Shown here piece after piece: positions 13,215-27,347 of a stretch of DNA of 64,000 bases (position 1 is the stretch's first letter; each line of letters begins with the position of its first letter). The DNA comes from Phytoseiulus persimilis. Taxonomy: Eukaryota > Arthropoda > Arachnida > Mesostigmata > Phytoseiidae. The stretch lies in the NCBI GenBank assembly GCA_037576195.1, contig CM075101.1, positions 18,786,001 through 18,850,000 on the forward strand, read 5' to 3'. The notes under the pieces are model-generated. The model did no database searches. It was not told where the DNA came from and saw only the letters and a program-made list of their open reading frames with translations. Both the position numbers and the translations under genes were made by a program.

Positions 13215-16200
13215 GTCGATTTTCAGCGCTTCCGAGATTCCAGAACTCCGGAAACCCAGTCGGAGTGCTTCGAGGCGCTCGCGAGCATCTCTCCATGATC
13301 TATCGACTGAGCTGGGGCGGGAGTTTCTTCGTCTCGATTCTCGGATAGAACTTCTCGAACGTTCTCGGCAAATATTCTTGTGATTTTTCATTGTATTTAG
13401 TCGATTCCAAGGGGTCAGGACATTCGACACTGTGAGTTTCTCCGCTTATTTCTGCTTGTTTTGCGTGTCGAGCTACGTAAGAAAACACACAAACAAGACC
13501 GTTAAAGCCTTGGAGGGAGCCCAGGATCTTCCTTGAAGGCCCAATCGCAAAAATAACGATCCCCTGGGAAACAAGCTGAAGTTACCCAACGCGTACCTTC
13601 CAATGTGTGTGGTTTGCGGCAGCTGCACACGTAGCCGTTTGCGTGAATTACGGTTTGTTTGCTCTCTCTCCCTCTTTTCGCGGACTTCTTATAAATTCTG
13701 GCAATGCACAACCGCCCGGCATGCGGGAACAGCCGGAGCGATGAAGACGAAAGCAGACACGGACTGGAAATATTTATAATGGAGTTGCGCCCCTACACCC
13801 GGAATATGCCCTGCTTGATTTCTATGAGCGCATTCTGCTATTATTAGATACGCTCATTTGCGATCAACGGGTGTGCGGCCGAATCGACACAAAACCGTTG
13901 TCTGACGGTGAAGTTGGTTTTCTTGAAAGTTGAAAATCCCAGCTGTGATGCTTCCCGGTCCCCGTATTACATCAGGGAGCGAACGTGTGGAAAAACTGAG
14001 GAGCTCCGAAATCCCCAAACTTGAACTCGAAACGTGCGCCAGTCGGGATTTCAATCAAGAGTGAGAGGGACCGATTCCTCACGGGGGGTATTCCAAATTG
14101 TTGGAAACTCACACTGTCCGGGCGCCGGGGCGACTAGCGGAAGCGCCGTCTTGTTTCACAGGGGAATAAGTCGAAAATTCATGTGCTCTCACTAATGTCG
14201 CATGCTTCTTGATGGGACTCGACACACATTGACAAACTACGGGAATCGGATATGCTTTTCGTTTATTTTTGAAGTTCCGCAGTTCCTTGCATAACCCATG
14301 CCTGATGGTGATGTAATTTCCAGCATATTGTGACGGTCTTGTTTTTTGTATTCTTTTTATGTAGCACATAGTTCGGGACTTCATCGCGGCGCTTTCGTAT
14401 CCGATGCTTTTTTCGCGCCTCTGATCGTGTGCCGACCAGCCATCGACGCTTTTTTTTTATGCAGTTCCCTTCGGTTCTCTTCACTTCGAACCTTTGTATA
14501 GAGTTTGTCTATGGCGATCATCTGTCCTTTTCCTGTGACGCGCATTAAACGTATGCTCGTACGTCTTCATAAGTCTCGTTCACAGACTCGTATCCCCGCG
14601 AGAAAGCCATCAATTCCGAGAGCCGACTTTTCGATCGCCATTCATGAACCAGATAGCTTTTATCGACGGGGCCGTACCGAAGGGGATGCAAACACAAAGG
14701 AAAGTTCACGTGGATTTCGGCCAGGAAAGTATCAGATCACATGCCTTGATTCCGATACTTCTCGGATCCGGACCGGGATCAGCACCTGAGAAGAAAAGAC
14801 ACGAACCGTGAGATATCAGGAGCCTCTGATCCGACCTTCGAAGACCGTCGCTCCTTCATAAACATTCGTACTGACGTTGCGAAGGTCGCTTTTCTGTTTG
14901 TTTTTGCTCGTTTCTTCTCTTTCGTTGTGCGCGGTCAGCGGACGGAAGCTGTTGATGCGATGGACAGTCGGTGGATCTGTCAATTAGGATGGACCTCTCG
15001 CCAAGGTACTGTTCCAACGTGAGCGAAGTAGTCGCGGTGGCGACGTTGAATCAGCATGGCTCGGGGCACACACGTCGGAGCAGACACTAAGAGTGAAAAA
15101 AGTGTCGGGCAAATTCGGAATGGAGGGACGCGTTCCGGGGAATGATTTCAGCGAAACGCGCACGTACTCCCATCCTGAGTCCAGTCGGGAACTGAACGAT
15201 CCGAAACGAAGACTCAGCTGTTCAGACGGATTCTGGTTCCGAATGGTTGCCGTGTGAGTGTTCGCATTCATTCTTTACCCCTGGGTGTGAGCCGGCGGAG
15301 GTCAAGTTGTAAGCGATGGGAAATCGGAAAGAAAAGCGGATTAGGAGATGCCGAAAACGCGGCTCAATGGATGGATGGATACCTGACATGAGGACGTCCA
15401 CGTCCAAGATCTGAAGGGTTTAAATCGTTGCTATCAACCGCGAGTCCCGTGTGAGCGGATTCATTCTCCGTTCACGATCTTCTAAACGAGGCGGGTTGAG
15501 AGAGCAGCACAAGGCCTATGACAGCGCCTCCCTGAATGGATTTTCTGTCGGGAAGAGCGTAAACTTGTCGACGAGTTTTGAGGCTCATCGAACGTCTCCG
15601 AAGACGCTCTCCTCTTATCACAGGTCATCACTTCACGTAATCCAACATCTTGTGCTCGATCAACGTAGCTTGACGGTCGCCCGCTCGCTTGTCAAGATAA
15701 TCCGATAATATTCTCGTGTTTCTCGCGGAGTCATCGGGCTGCCTTCCTTCCGGTCAGCCACTCAATTTCGAAGTGACTATTGGCGACAACAAAGATTATG
15801 GACCAATCAACAAAACCTCAATCGTTGCCCGGATGATTCTACTTTTTGATGCTCTCGGCCTGACTCGAGCTGGGAACATGGAATTCTCCAGCCGGGAACA
15901 CCAACTGCATCCGGCGAACTTCATGGGCTGAGATTTGAGAGAATTTGGTATTTCGCCAAGAAATGAATGACTCGAAGAATCTCGACGAACTCATGGCACA
16001 CCTAGTCTCGTTCGAAACTCACTCTTCCCCTTGAGGACCGACGGTGAGGTCATCTCATGAAAACCAAGCAACCCGCAAAACGTCAATCACGGAAGCGCGT
16101 CTCACGGCTGGTACAGCGATGGAATTTACTCGCAAGTGGAATCGGAAGAATTGTTCTAAATTTGCCCTCGGGCCGACTGGGATACGGAATGCTGCCGCAG

Positions 16201-17455
16201 AGCGGGGCTTCGACTGGGGAAAGGCGAGAAACTTGAAATATCAACAAGCTGAGGTGTGGTGCTGTATCTTCTTTGTGGTCGGGCTCTTCCGCCCTCGACA
16301 GCCGCTCGTCTTTTCGGCGACTGGTTAGCTGACGCGGTTCGTCGCCGTTGCCTCAGTCTGCCTTGCTGGCTGCTCAGGTGTCCGGCTGACAGCGACTCAA
16401 ACACAACAATGGACCCGTCGTCTGCTAGATAACTGTTTGAGTGACTGACCAGCTCGGCTCGATTCGACCGCGGCCACGGAATAGACGAGCCAGTAGTTCT
16501 TTAATGACAGTCAACTCATTGACACTCGCGCTGATGTTGCCACACCAACAGTCGGTCCTTCAGCCACTGTCTCAGCTGCCGCCCGACCAACTGTATCAAA
16601 TACTGACACACCGATTGTCTTTCTGACTGGCTTTATATTGTCGGTCTGAGAAAAGCTTCGCGTCAGCCCAGCTCATGCCGATACAGTTTTTTTACTTTGT
16701 GGCGGCGGCAGGAATACGAAGAACGAATGAAGACGATCAGCCTTCGCTTACGACACCGGGGCGCATTTAACAGTGTACCGCCTCGGATACTTTGCTCCAC
16801 TGATCGCAGCATGCGTCGAATCGATTTTGCTTGGCTCTGATTCGGCTCGATAGTGAACTTGGCTGTTTGTTTGTCCCTCGATTGTTTGTCAATCTCGCGG
16901 ATCTAGCCGGGGCTCTAACTATCGGTCGGAGCCCGGAGCACGTACCGATGGTTAACACCGTACCGAGCCGGGCACTGCCCCGATCGGATCTGTCGCCCGA
17001 TCGCTTGTGTTCTCAATGAACCCGCTCGTTTAAAAATACGTCACTCAAATTAGCTAGTATTATTCGTGTATAGCACGTGCTGCTGCACGTGATCCGCGGC
17101 TCCGAGCGACGGCCAAGCAGCGATAGGGAAACGCAACGAAACCTCACGACACCCGTGTCTGTTCGCTCATTTTGATTCAAATTTCAAAACACAATGGCTT
17201 GCTCCAAATTGTCCCTTCCATTCGTCATGGAAAATCTTGTTCTCTAATTCCTCATTGTTTGGGGACTGTTGCTGATTGATGAATGTCTGGGATGCGGAGA
17301 GGAAGCTTGAAGAGGAAGTTTCAAGAGAAAAGGAAATTTTGAAAACGTCCACCGAGCGTTTCATCATGTCGATCCCGTGAGATTCCCGCTCTGCGATAAG
17401 TCGAGCTTAACATCGTATCAGAATCGATTCGTAATCGATTTGCGGCTCGGATTGC
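13215..17455. other. Non-coding stretch or large 3' intron of the cholinesterase-like gene
   Basis: Two possible acceptors in the right phase for the missing exon are seen near 13400 (after TTTAG) and 13943 (after CCCAG). The peptides they open (GRFQGVRTFDT and GCDASRSPYY) do not resemble a cholinesterase C-terminus, so neither is proposed. I recognise nothing else here. Confidence 0.35.
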
Positions 17456-17456
17456 A

Positions 17457-17602
17457 GGTTTTCGTTCCATGAAACCGGTGAACACTCATTCATCGTCGTT
17501 GGAGGAGGTTCTAGTGGTTTGGCGGATCGTCCCGCGCTGCCGAAGACGCTCATGAGAAAGCAAGCTGATTACAGAGTTGCGTTCATGCTCGGTTTTCTCT
17601 AA
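17457..17602 (+). pseudogene. Isolated FAD-binding (GMC-oxidoreductase-like) exon fragment
   Basis: After a TTGCAG acceptor-like site the open frame reads FSFHETGEHSFIVVGGGSSG, followed by LADRPALPK, and closes at a TAA near 17600. The stretch FIVVGGGSSGLA matches the beta-strand-turn-helix dinucleotide-binding start of GMC oxidoreductases (usual form D-F-I-V-V-G-G-G-S-A-G). Similarity ends after about 14 residues and no neighbouring exon continues it. It may be a relic or a chance match. Confidence 0.3.
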
Positions 17603-20600
17603 GATCATCCGAACCCGCTCCTCCTCTCCTAACCTGCGCGATGCCAAACTATAATTGAATTCTTTTGTGCGTTTTCGCGTAGACCGTCGTTCGGAAGTCG
17701 CGAGGTCGAAGCAGTCCCGTTACCAGGAGTTGACGTGGCGGCTTCGGACATTGTTTAGCGACGCGACCGCCGTCCTTGCTCGGGGAGCCAATCTTCAATT
17801 ATTGTGTAAGCTTGAATCCGTCAAGTCATTCAACTTTCATTCGCTATCGGGTTCTGCTTCAATGAAGTGTGACCAATGTCGCTAATTGGGCTTTTAGGTT
17901 TCGACATTGAGAACTCGTTGTGCGAAACTTCGCCAGTGAACAGCTGATCATCGTTTCTCAGCAGATTCTGTGCTTCCTCCCTGAGGATGAGAATCGTTGT
18001 CACAGGAACCGACCAAGGCGAAGCTGGCTCGCGTTTCAGAAGCTCGTCTTCATCGCTTCCGCGCTAAACGTTGGGATGCTGGCCGTTTCCAGACGGACTG
18101 AATATTGATTCCCGGACGATAATACTACAGGATCGGTGCGCGATCGAGCTCGGGTTTCGTAACTCACACGACTGCTTTCCCTTCGTTAAGATTCTCGTAG
18201 CGGAGAGCTGCGGCAATCTAGAGGGTTACCGTCAATCGAATTGAATCATCATTCCGGAAGAAATCCGATCACGCAGGAACGCAAGATTCTCGATCCATGA
18301 AACTTCAGCGGCGAGTGATTCAACCATGCCGCTCTGTTATGGGCGAATCTGAGCACGTGCGTGCGGCGTCAACATTCACGACAGCGGTCGAGATCTGTTG
18401 ATATTCAGAGCAGCGAGAAGTTGACGCTTCAGCTCGCGATGTACGCACTTCGCATCGGTCCCCAGGTGCAGGTACGGGTATCTGACGCCGGATAGCTTTT
18501 GCTTTCGGCTGTCATTCTTCGAAAGTCAGTCATGTCTCGCTTTTTTCGGTTTCCCGTCTTGCGACACTCGCGGCAAGACCCCAGACAAGACGGAGAAACA
18601 AAGTGCTTGAGAACGTCAACCTGACAGAGGGCTCTTCCGGAGGCGTGAGAACTTCTGTTCAAGACGGTCTGCTTTTTGACCCGCACTGCTCACCCTTTCG
18701 TCTCGTCATCTAAAATGCTCACGGACGACTGGGAAATTCCTCCGTCAGCATCGTGGATTCTCCTCAAAAAAAGAGCTGCAAACTCGATTCATTACGGCGG
18801 GTCAACTCTTGGAAATCTGTCTTTCTCGCGACCGTTTCTTTCGTTTTTTTAGTCTCGAGATAAACCTTTCGGATGATGGGCGGCAACGGGGGAAACCCGA
18901 GTTCAGGCGCGACAAACTCAAACGGTGAAGACGCCAGACGAGACTCCCAGCTGTCCTGGCTTCACGAATAATATCTCCGTGATGGAAGCTTGGATACTGA
19001 ACTTCAGGGGCCTTCACAGTAAAAAAGGGAGGTCGAACAATGGCGGAACACTTTCGACGCCCCAAAGCTTCAATTCAAGATCGACGCCAGAATTCGTCCC
19101 CGCTTTTCTACATTCTCCATTCTGTAGCCGCAAAATTATTCTTCTGAGCAGCCAGCAACTCTGTGATCCATCGGAGCCGATAGGCGAAGCGAACGTGAGA
19201 GGAGCAACGGGGTGTCAGTGGGAACCCGGGAAAACGTTAGTAGGCTGAAACTCAAGTGAAAAAAAACGTCAGCCGTGTCCCATGACGCGCGAGCTCTCAG
19301 TCCGACGGGGAACTTGCCGCCCAACGAGTCACAACGTGACAAAAGAGCATTCCGTGTGACCTGAATTAGAAACAACGTCAATCCGCACCTTGACCGAGTC
19401 GTTCCAGAAGAGTGTAGGAAGTACAACGAGAATCAATTTTGCACTTGAATTTCGCATCAACTTCAGTTATCCAAATTTCTATAGATTTGCCCCGATCGAT
19501 GCGTCGGGACGCTAGTTCGATTTTTGAGTCGGCCATACCGAGAAGCAACTGCGCCGACAGAGTCGCCCGACTCTAAGAGGGAGAGGAAAAAATTACGAGA
19601 GGTGCGCAAAAAATAGGAGAGGGAGAAAGTCAATTTCAGACAGCAGAACCCGATCCGAGGAAGATAACCTGCCTCCAATCTCCTCCATCTCATGCTCTGC
19701 TTGACGAACGGACACTCATTCAGAGAACTGTCAAGTCGACGGAATAAAGGAGCCGCAAGATCTTGAAACAATGTAATACGATATTTAAGTCAGCGGAAGA
19801 GAAGACGGAGTCACCCAGCCACCCACAGACGGAGGCATCGTTTTTTCTTTTTCGGCCGTTGGTCGGCGCGGCGCCTCAGTACCACGACAAAAACGGTCGC
19901 GGACAATAGACAATTATCTTGACAACAGGCTTGTCGTCCGTCTGTGTGATATTCCTGTGTGTTTGGCGCAGCCTGTCTGTGTGCTCGAGTGTTTGATGTG
20001 AGATGCATGCAGCGGGCGAACAAATCCGTTGTCACAAAATCGCTATCGTTGAGAGATCACGCCTCACGTTGTTTCAAGCTGTAATAAAGTCTTCGGCCGC
20101 GCAGGGCTGAGCCCAAGAAGCCGGCAATCAGCTCGTAGTCGATCACCGGAGATCCATCTAATAGCATTGCTGCAGAGAGCACTCGAGGTCGAGCGGCCGC
20201 TTGAAGCTCGTTCGAAGTTAATTTTAAACAGCTGAGTCACGCCATGCAGGAGCATCACGAGAGTCTTGACGAGGTCACTCTCAGATACGGCAAAGAGGGG
20301 TTCCCCGATAGCCTCGCAAGATTCCGCTGTTTCCCAAGCGGAGATTTCAACATCGGTTGGCGGAAACTCTTCCGCCAGAAGAGACACGCTGTATAACGGT
20401 GCTCGAGCGCCTTCGGAGGTGGAGAAGAAATAGATCGAGAATGGCGCGAAAGACGGCGTCCAGAAAGATGAACGGAAGAAACCCAGAACGCGTCTTGCAA
20501 TCGGTGAGCAGCGGAGTGTTTCGACCGCGCGACTTTGAGAAATGACCGGTCAAAGGAACGTCGTTCGATTCCAAGTGTGCGGATTCGCCCACAATTCAAC

Positions 20601-22408
20601 CACCTCGACGATCTGTTAGCCTCGCTCGCTCCATCCGCGTTCCCTCTATAATTCACTTCCAGTCGGGCATTCAATGGGCAGGATTGACCTGGACGCGCCC
20701 GCAACTGCGCCCGACTAACAAGGAATGAGCGCGCCCCGCCCCCGAGTCATACACGTATTTCGGTGTACAAGGAACACATATGGAGGACGTATCCCGCTTA
20801 TCATCGCGTCGACAGACGTTTCGGGAGAGCGGGAGTGGAGATCAACACTCTGTGAGCTGTTTGATGAGTCTATATATCCATTAACGTCAATGAGCTTATC
20901 GGTTCTAGCTATAAAAAGTCACAGCTTGCAACTTTTTGACTTTAATAAGCTTACATATTCAAGGATCAAATTCGAGAACAATCCGATTTTGATCGTCGTT
21001 TCCGTTCTGAGCGTTTCAATAATGCATGGGAATGCCTCGAAAATGGGGAGCGGACACGGCTCACATAGCGGTACAAAGCCGCATTTTGTTGCGCTTCGGA
21101 AGCGATTGCCGATCTCAAACTCAGAGCATCTGGTTGCATTGTGTCGGCCAGCACGCTGACGGCTTCGAGCTTTTCTTGGTCAAGTTCCGTAGGGATCGAT
21201 ATATCCAAATTTGAGCTCTCAACTGGAGGTTTTTTCGACACCAACGACAACTTTTCGTCCGAAAATCTATCCAATCCATGAATCCAAGAGTCCCAATGAT
21301 CTCATTGTGCGGGGAAGGTCGTCGAAGAAAGTCGATCGATGATGTTGGTGTCAGCGATGCTCAATGTCAGCGAATCGAAGTGACTACGATGCTCGGAGAA
21401 TGCAAAACGGGAAAGATCGGGAGCTCCCGAGTGGAGGACTTGAGCGCCTTGTTCCTCAGCGAGCTGTTCTAGTTGTCCGATTTCCGAGGCGGTTCTCTGA
21501 CAACAGCGAACCGGGAAGAAGGATTTCGCCTTTCATCGGAGCGAGATGCGGATGGCTATCTGTCTCCCCACTGTGTTCTCTTGTGTGAAACCTCATAGCG
21601 ACGTTCTCTGAAACAGAACCAGAGAGGAAGACAAATCCACGTTTCATGTGTCGCAACTGCTTTTCGCGCTCAAATCCAGGAAATCGTCGGTGAGGAGATC
21701 CCATCTGGCAGAGGTCGACAAATGATTTCAAGCCAAGAATTCATGGGGCCCCCGTCGTTGCGGTATGCTCCGCTTTGAACGTATCCATCTCTCTGTGTTC
21801 TGATGACATGGGTAAACGAACGAACCAACGAACGGACAAATACGTTCCCGGGTTCCGCCCTCTTCAGAATTCTCGTTGGCTCGCTACGTTTTTGAATCTT
21901 GAGTCCTGTTCATCTGCTTCAAACACGATATCGTCGTCGTTGTCAACAGAAGCCGACCTACTATGAGAAGTCGATGGCGCTCAGTTCAAAGATGCTTCGG
22001 AGACGCCGTCGTTCAGCATCAACTCAGTTGTGCTTCCATCCGACCATTCTTCCACTACTCTATTCATTTTCTCGAGAACTCGCCCTCAAACAATCCGCTT
22101 CCTAAGAGCAGAAACGACCAACAGCCCCAAAGATAGCTGAGTCGGATAGCCAGAAGTAGCAAAATGAGGCTAGTTGACGAGGATTCAGATCTGAACGAGA
22201 GCGATTCTGGAATATTCGTTCTGATAGTGTCACTGGTTACGAGTTCTTCCTCAAGACGGATATTCCGGAGCCTCAGATTGATCTCCCAACGTATGGCGTG
22301 TGATCCAGCCCTGATGTCCGATATTATACGAGTACTTAGCGTCGCGAGAGGATCTTTAGCCATCCAAGACTTGTTGCTTTTGGAACAAGTCGGGAACCCC
22401 GTGGTAGT
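17603..22408. other. Anonymous stretch, no gene recognised
   Basis: Open frames here are short and unlike known proteins. One minus-strand frame, roughly 20387 down to 20064, has a somewhat protein-like amphipathic stretch (ESDLVKTLVMLLHGVTQLF) but no clear splice sites or family resemblance. I do not call it a gene. Confidence 0.4.
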
Positions 22409-22479
22409 AGACATCATTCTCCGTACCGGGGTGGTACGTAAATTCATTTCCCGTACTCCGTACGCCGGAAATCATGTCT
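22409..22479. repeat. 71-bp foldback element, short relative of the 35.37-kb element
   Basis: It begins AGACATCATTCTCCGTACC and ends GGAAATCATGTCT. These match the ends of the longer foldback element at 35371-35557 (AGACATCATT...ATGATGTCT), and both share the internal GTAC/CCGTACTCCGTAC vocabulary. No obvious target duplication flanks this copy. It looks like an older or internally deleted family member. Confidence 0.65.
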
Positions 22480-25400
22480 GCCTGGGAGGGAAGAGTAACG
22501 TTGATACTCAAGGGACCTCAGATATCCGGCGGCTGTTTGTACGACCTGAATGACAGACGAGAGTGGATAAGTGCAGATGACATACGTTTCTTTCTTCCAG
22601 CGTTGAAAAACGCTTCAACGTCAATCGGGTTGACGTAGCAGAACGAATGCCGAGTTTTGACATGCATTCTGACGTGTGAGAAATGATAAACCGCTTTGAA
22701 ATCGAGGAAACGTTATTCCACCTCGGCATCAGTTCTGCTTCCGATGCGAATGATGCTTCGATGTTTCTGATGAGGGCTGATCTCCAGTAGCTGTTGTTTC
22801 TCATCGATGCCGACACCTTTGGATCCGTATCGATCTATGAGTCTCAGCGGTTCTCTGGGCTTTGAGGTCGGGAATACACCATCTAACATCCGAGAGAGAA
22901 GTCTTCCATGCGGATGCAGAAAGAACTCATGAGCTGGCTCACTTCGTTCCGCCGGTTTCTTTGCTATGAAGTGCCGAAGTGGCATCCCGCGGCTTGGCCG
23001 CGTAGATTGCAGCTTAGAGCTACATATTCAAGCGAGTGAAGTTCTCGAAAGGGGCATGAGGGGAGACATTAACGTAAAACGAGTCATTCTGAGAAGCTTT
23101 CTCGTGACAGCTTCGGTTACACGAACGTGACGCCGTTTCGTGAGCAAATCGAACAGTCCACATGAATTACGTCCGTGAAGCGGCATTTAAAGGAGTCCGA
23201 AGACATTCGAGCACTATGACAAGTGAGTTTCGAAGACTCCGAACATTGTTTTTGTTCTTGTTGGCTCGTAGTTTAACTTCCTGGCTTTGTTCGAGCAGGG
23301 CCATGGTTCGTCCACATAGTGACCTTCGACCCTATCGCGTCCGCTCATCCGCTTGCGACGCCGCGCGCCTTCCATAACAACCGGACAATGAGAGGAGCAA
23401 ATCTTCAGCCGATACTATGCGAAATATGAGCTGAACTTGAGCGTAGAACCGGGCACGCGGAGTTTGGTCCGGGGCATCTATCGCACAGAAGAGGCGCGAA
23501 GTTCGAGAAGAGACAGGGGATTTCGCCGCTTCCATTCCTTTCGTCGTCCCACTAACTGAACTTCGTATCAGACGAAAACATCGCAGAGGCAGCTCGAGCA
23601 ATAGTGAGGAGGAAGGAGAGTCAGGTGCGGTGCTCACTGAGACGGAATGATATGATGAGTCATTTCAGTACACGCCACTGTGTCAACTTGATAGATTTTT
23701 GTAGCTTCCGACAAAAACACGCAAGGCTCAGAGGGCGAAGAAGGGCTCCAGTCGGAAGTCTGAAAGCAAGAACGACTGCCGTGATGACTTCTTTCCTTGA
23801 CGCGGCAGCGGCAATTGTCAAGATGTCGTATACAGACCGAATGCCCCGATGTCGCCTACGAGGGAAACGAACGAAAGCCGGCCACAACATTTCCGACCGT
23901 CGGCTCTGCGTACGCGTTTCCAAGAAACTGTTCAAAATGGGAGGTGGGAAGCATGGGGACGCTCCTCTGTAACCATCGGAGTACCGCGGAACCCCCTAAT
24001 GGCTGGTAATAACGGAGAAACTCGACTGGGTCGAATCAAATCTATGTACGGTCACTGTAAGACAGATCAGCCAGGTGGCAATCGGCTTTTCCGGTGCGTT
24101 CAAAACTCTCCGAAGATGAAGCAAGCTCGTCCTTCTCTCTCCCACGGATCCTGTAAAGCTGGTGATGGGGATCACATCGTGCACGGTGCCTCTTGTGGAG
24201 CTGTGCCTCTGGGCTAAAGCCCATACTGTCAAGACGCAAGACGTATGAGGAAGATGATGAGAATCGGTACTGATTGTTGGAATCTTAGATCCGAGGGACG
24301 AAACCGGGCATGTTCTCCTGTCGAGTGCTCTCCACTTCACAAGCATCCTTGATCGAAGGACCTTTGGAGACTTCCCCGGGAATTGGAAATATCGGAAAAA
24401 GAAACACCACCCAGTGCACCATCGTTGCCTTGCAGCACCGGGAGTTATTGGAGTGGAGAGATGATGTGTCGCTTGCAACCGTTTCAACCTGAATCTCTGA
24501 TTTTCGTTCTGTCCGCATTCGCTCGCCGATAGTAGCTTTCGCACGGTTGAGGCTATAGAATCGCTTTCATCCTATTCCTGCACATTCGTTCGAGACGATT
24601 GGAAGTCCAGGTCAAATCACAGTCAAGCGTTCTGAGTGCCCTCCTTAGAGTGATTTCAACTTGTTCGTGTTCCTCCGCATTTCAGGCAACCTCCGACCGT
24701 CAACGGTGATGTTTGGCCCTCATACACAACGAACAAGCCACATTATTTACAGGTTCGTATAGAGACCTCTTTAAAAGCTAACTCTCAACAATCGACATGA
24801 TTCAGTATTCCTTATTCGACCGCGCTTCATTCTCAAGGGATACATCAGATAATCAGTTCACGAACTTCCACCGATTACAGATCACAGCGAAGAACTACAC
24901 GGTACACCAAAATTCACTGCGTCAGGGTTATTGTGATTTTTGGAGAGCATATCTCTTGCCGAAGAAAATCTGAAGGTTCGACGAGAGAACTCCGAGCGTC
25001 ACTCTCGGACTTTGACCAACTCCGATGAATCCGCTGCCAAATCCATTCATATTTGAAACTTCATCGCCAATGCCTGTTTCATCAAATGTTCCGCATGTCT
25101 CGGGTCCAACATTAGATTGAAGGGATTTCGGAAAGATACGATTGTCTGGCTCGATGGATTCATGCTTTTCAAGATATCTCCGAGATGTGTCAATGCGATC
25201 GCAGCTTTCTGGCATCCACGGAAACAAGATTCATCGGATCAGAGGCAGCCCAGATATGCTCCGTGGAGATATCCGTTAAAGTTATGCCGTGTATCTCTGG
25301 TGCGGAAGTGAATTTTCGGAGTCATTGTAAAGAATCACGAGTAGGTATGGATGCCGTATTTATTATCAGTTGGAATCTCCTCGTGTTACACTTCTGCCAC

Positions 25401-26437
25401 GCATAACCCGCTTCCCGCCCGGGTGAGGCTGGAATTTCTCGGTCGGATAGTGATTGTTGCGATCGATTCATTGAATCAAAACCTCTTCTATCCGAGCAGT
25501 TTTCCGCAGTTTCCCACATTTCACTATTGGAGGTGGCTCGCACTGTAAATAAGTTAATTCGGTAATCCTGTGAATCCGACATATCGTCACAGCGCTGCGA
25601 CACAATTCGAACTGTGAACCCTCAACGGTTATGTGCGTCCTCCCGGATGACCTTCTTGTACTAGAAAGAGAGCAGTCTCTGCGGACAGCTTTCAACGTTT
25701 TAAGAAGGACGACAACTCGCCAGCCTGCTTTGATTGGCCGATGAACCTCTCGATCGATGAGCTCAAACCCAAGTGGTGCCACCGCGCATCTGCGTTACCC
25801 CTGGAAATCGCACATCTGGCGGCATCGAAGCCGTAACTCCATACCAAGCACTCCACAGATGCCTTGCTTTCAAATGTTTTTGTTGATGAATGTTCGGAAT
25901 GTTATCAGTTGTGAACAAGGTCCGTGCTTACGAGAGCCAAAATTTGATTGAGATGAAGAAGGAATTGAGGACGCACAACACGAGGTGTGAAATCTCACGA
26001 AATCTCACGAACGGAATGTCCACCAATGCAAGCCGACTGATAGCCATATTTGAACCTCCTGAAGAGGAATGCAGTTTTCTACATCGATTACGACGATATC
26101 TACCACAACCGCGGACAGCATGCGAATGGTTCTGTTACTACGTTATACCATTTCCTCCGATGAGTTCTGGTCCAATTGTAACTGAAGCGTTGAAAATGGC
26201 TCTCAGTAAAATGTTTCCAAGTTTCGTGGAGGCTAACTTTTTTCTTTGCCTCTTCTTGTTTTTACCGTGGGCCTCCTTGGTCCCGTGGGCTTCTCTGGCA
26301 TTTCTTTTGTAGATTTTGAGGCGTGACGAGTGTTCGCTACTGAAGACTGTCCCGTTCTCGTACGGATATTCGTTTTTCTTTGTCTGGATAGCGAAATTCA
26401 ATCATTCATATTCGATTAGACAGTTGATGATCTAGAG
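22480..26437. other. Anonymous stretch, no gene recognised
   Basis: Several open frames on both strands reach 100-180 codons (for example minus strand 24544 to 23996), but they overlap each other and show no motif I recognise. I treat them as chance frames in roughly half-GC DNA. Confidence 0.35.
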
Positions 26438-26451
26438 CAGTGGTTCCCAAA
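26438..26451 (+). repeat. hAT-type terminal inverted repeat end
   Basis: CAGTGGTTCCCAAA is the typical outer end of hAT/Charlie-type transposons. It is followed by a GTCGA-rich palindromic subterminal region up to about 26600, and the transposase fragment starts about 260 bp downstream. The matching opposite end was not found, which fits the rearranged state of the element. Confidence 0.6.
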
Positions 26452-26697
26452 GTTGTCGATATCGACCCCTGGGGGTCGATGGCCGATCTCCGATTTACAG
26501 AGGTGATGCCGGATAGGATTCGACCATACTTCTTGGCGTCCACGTAGGTGGATCAAGGGTCGACGGTCGACCCCTTGGAGGACGGCAGTCCATGAACTTG
26601 GGAACCCGAAGAAAACTATGAGTTCCCTAAGGTCTTACAGGGCGGACGAGCTAGATGTTTTCAGTTCAGCTACCTAAGCAACTGGAAATGACTATCA

Positions 26698-27341
26698 AAC
26701 AGCCAGGTAGGCGGAGGCGGAGCATTTTGTAAAGTATGCGTGCTGTTCGCAAGAAGAGACTCCGGACGAGGAGGCTGTCGAACGTTCGGTACATTCGTAA
26801 CGTCGCTCAGTAAATTCAAGAAAGCCGTCGAAATGATTAAAGAGCATGAAAAAGCTCAGTATCACGTTCGTGCGGGCATCGATGCAGAGAACTTCATCGA
26901 GTGGTTCAGGAACAGAAGCAAGCTGGACATCAGAAACATGGCCATCGCCGGGAGGAAGAAACAAGCCATAGAAAGAAGAAATAAGCTCTCTTCCATAATC
27001 AAGACCATTATTTTTTGTGGGAGACAAGACTTGCCCCTAAGAGGCCACAGGGAAGACGAAGATCCTTTCGAAGAACCTTCTCATAATGACGGAAACTTTC
27101 GTGCGCTGTTGAGATTCCGTATCGATGCTGGTGACTCGATTTTGCGGGATCGTCTCAGCCACGCAAATATCAATGCCACTTACATCAGTCCACGCATCCA
27201 GAACGAAGTCAATCGTTGTATCGGCAGAGGTTTCAGATCGAAGATTTCTGCAGAGGTGTCGAAATCGGTTTTTTTCTCAGTTTGGCTGACGAAACACGAG
27301 ATGCGAGCAGATCGGATTAGTTTACAATTTCCCTGTGTTAT
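26698..27341 (+). pseudogene. hAT-family transposase fragment (TTF zinc-finger edge plus DUF4371)
   Basis: The translated frame contains GGGGAFCKVCVLFARRDSG, then FGTFVTSLSKFKKAVEMIKE, then IIKTIIFCGRQDLPLRGHRE, then NDGNFRALLRFRIDAGD. This order (zinc-finger C..C edge, DUF4371 core) is typical of the hAT transposases related to the 52-kDa repressor/ZMYM proteins. Near 27280 a +1 shift is needed to continue into the expected SLADETRDAS, and that frame then stops within about ten codons. The catalytic C-terminal half and dimerisation domain are absent. The region is therefore a dead fragment. Confidence 0.85.
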
Positions 27342-27347
27342 GTTACT

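Noticed and set aside
15614..15635. TATCACAG at a possible miR-2-like site
   Set aside because: Flanking sequence does not fold into a precursor-like hairpin.
20064..20704. Overlapping minus-strand ORFs of 107 and 149 codons
   Set aside because: Three minus-strand frames overlap here, none with a recognised domain or splice sites.
23996..24544. 182-codon minus-strand ORF
   Set aside because: Long but low in recognisable motifs and overlapped by plus-strand frames of similar quality; likely chance.
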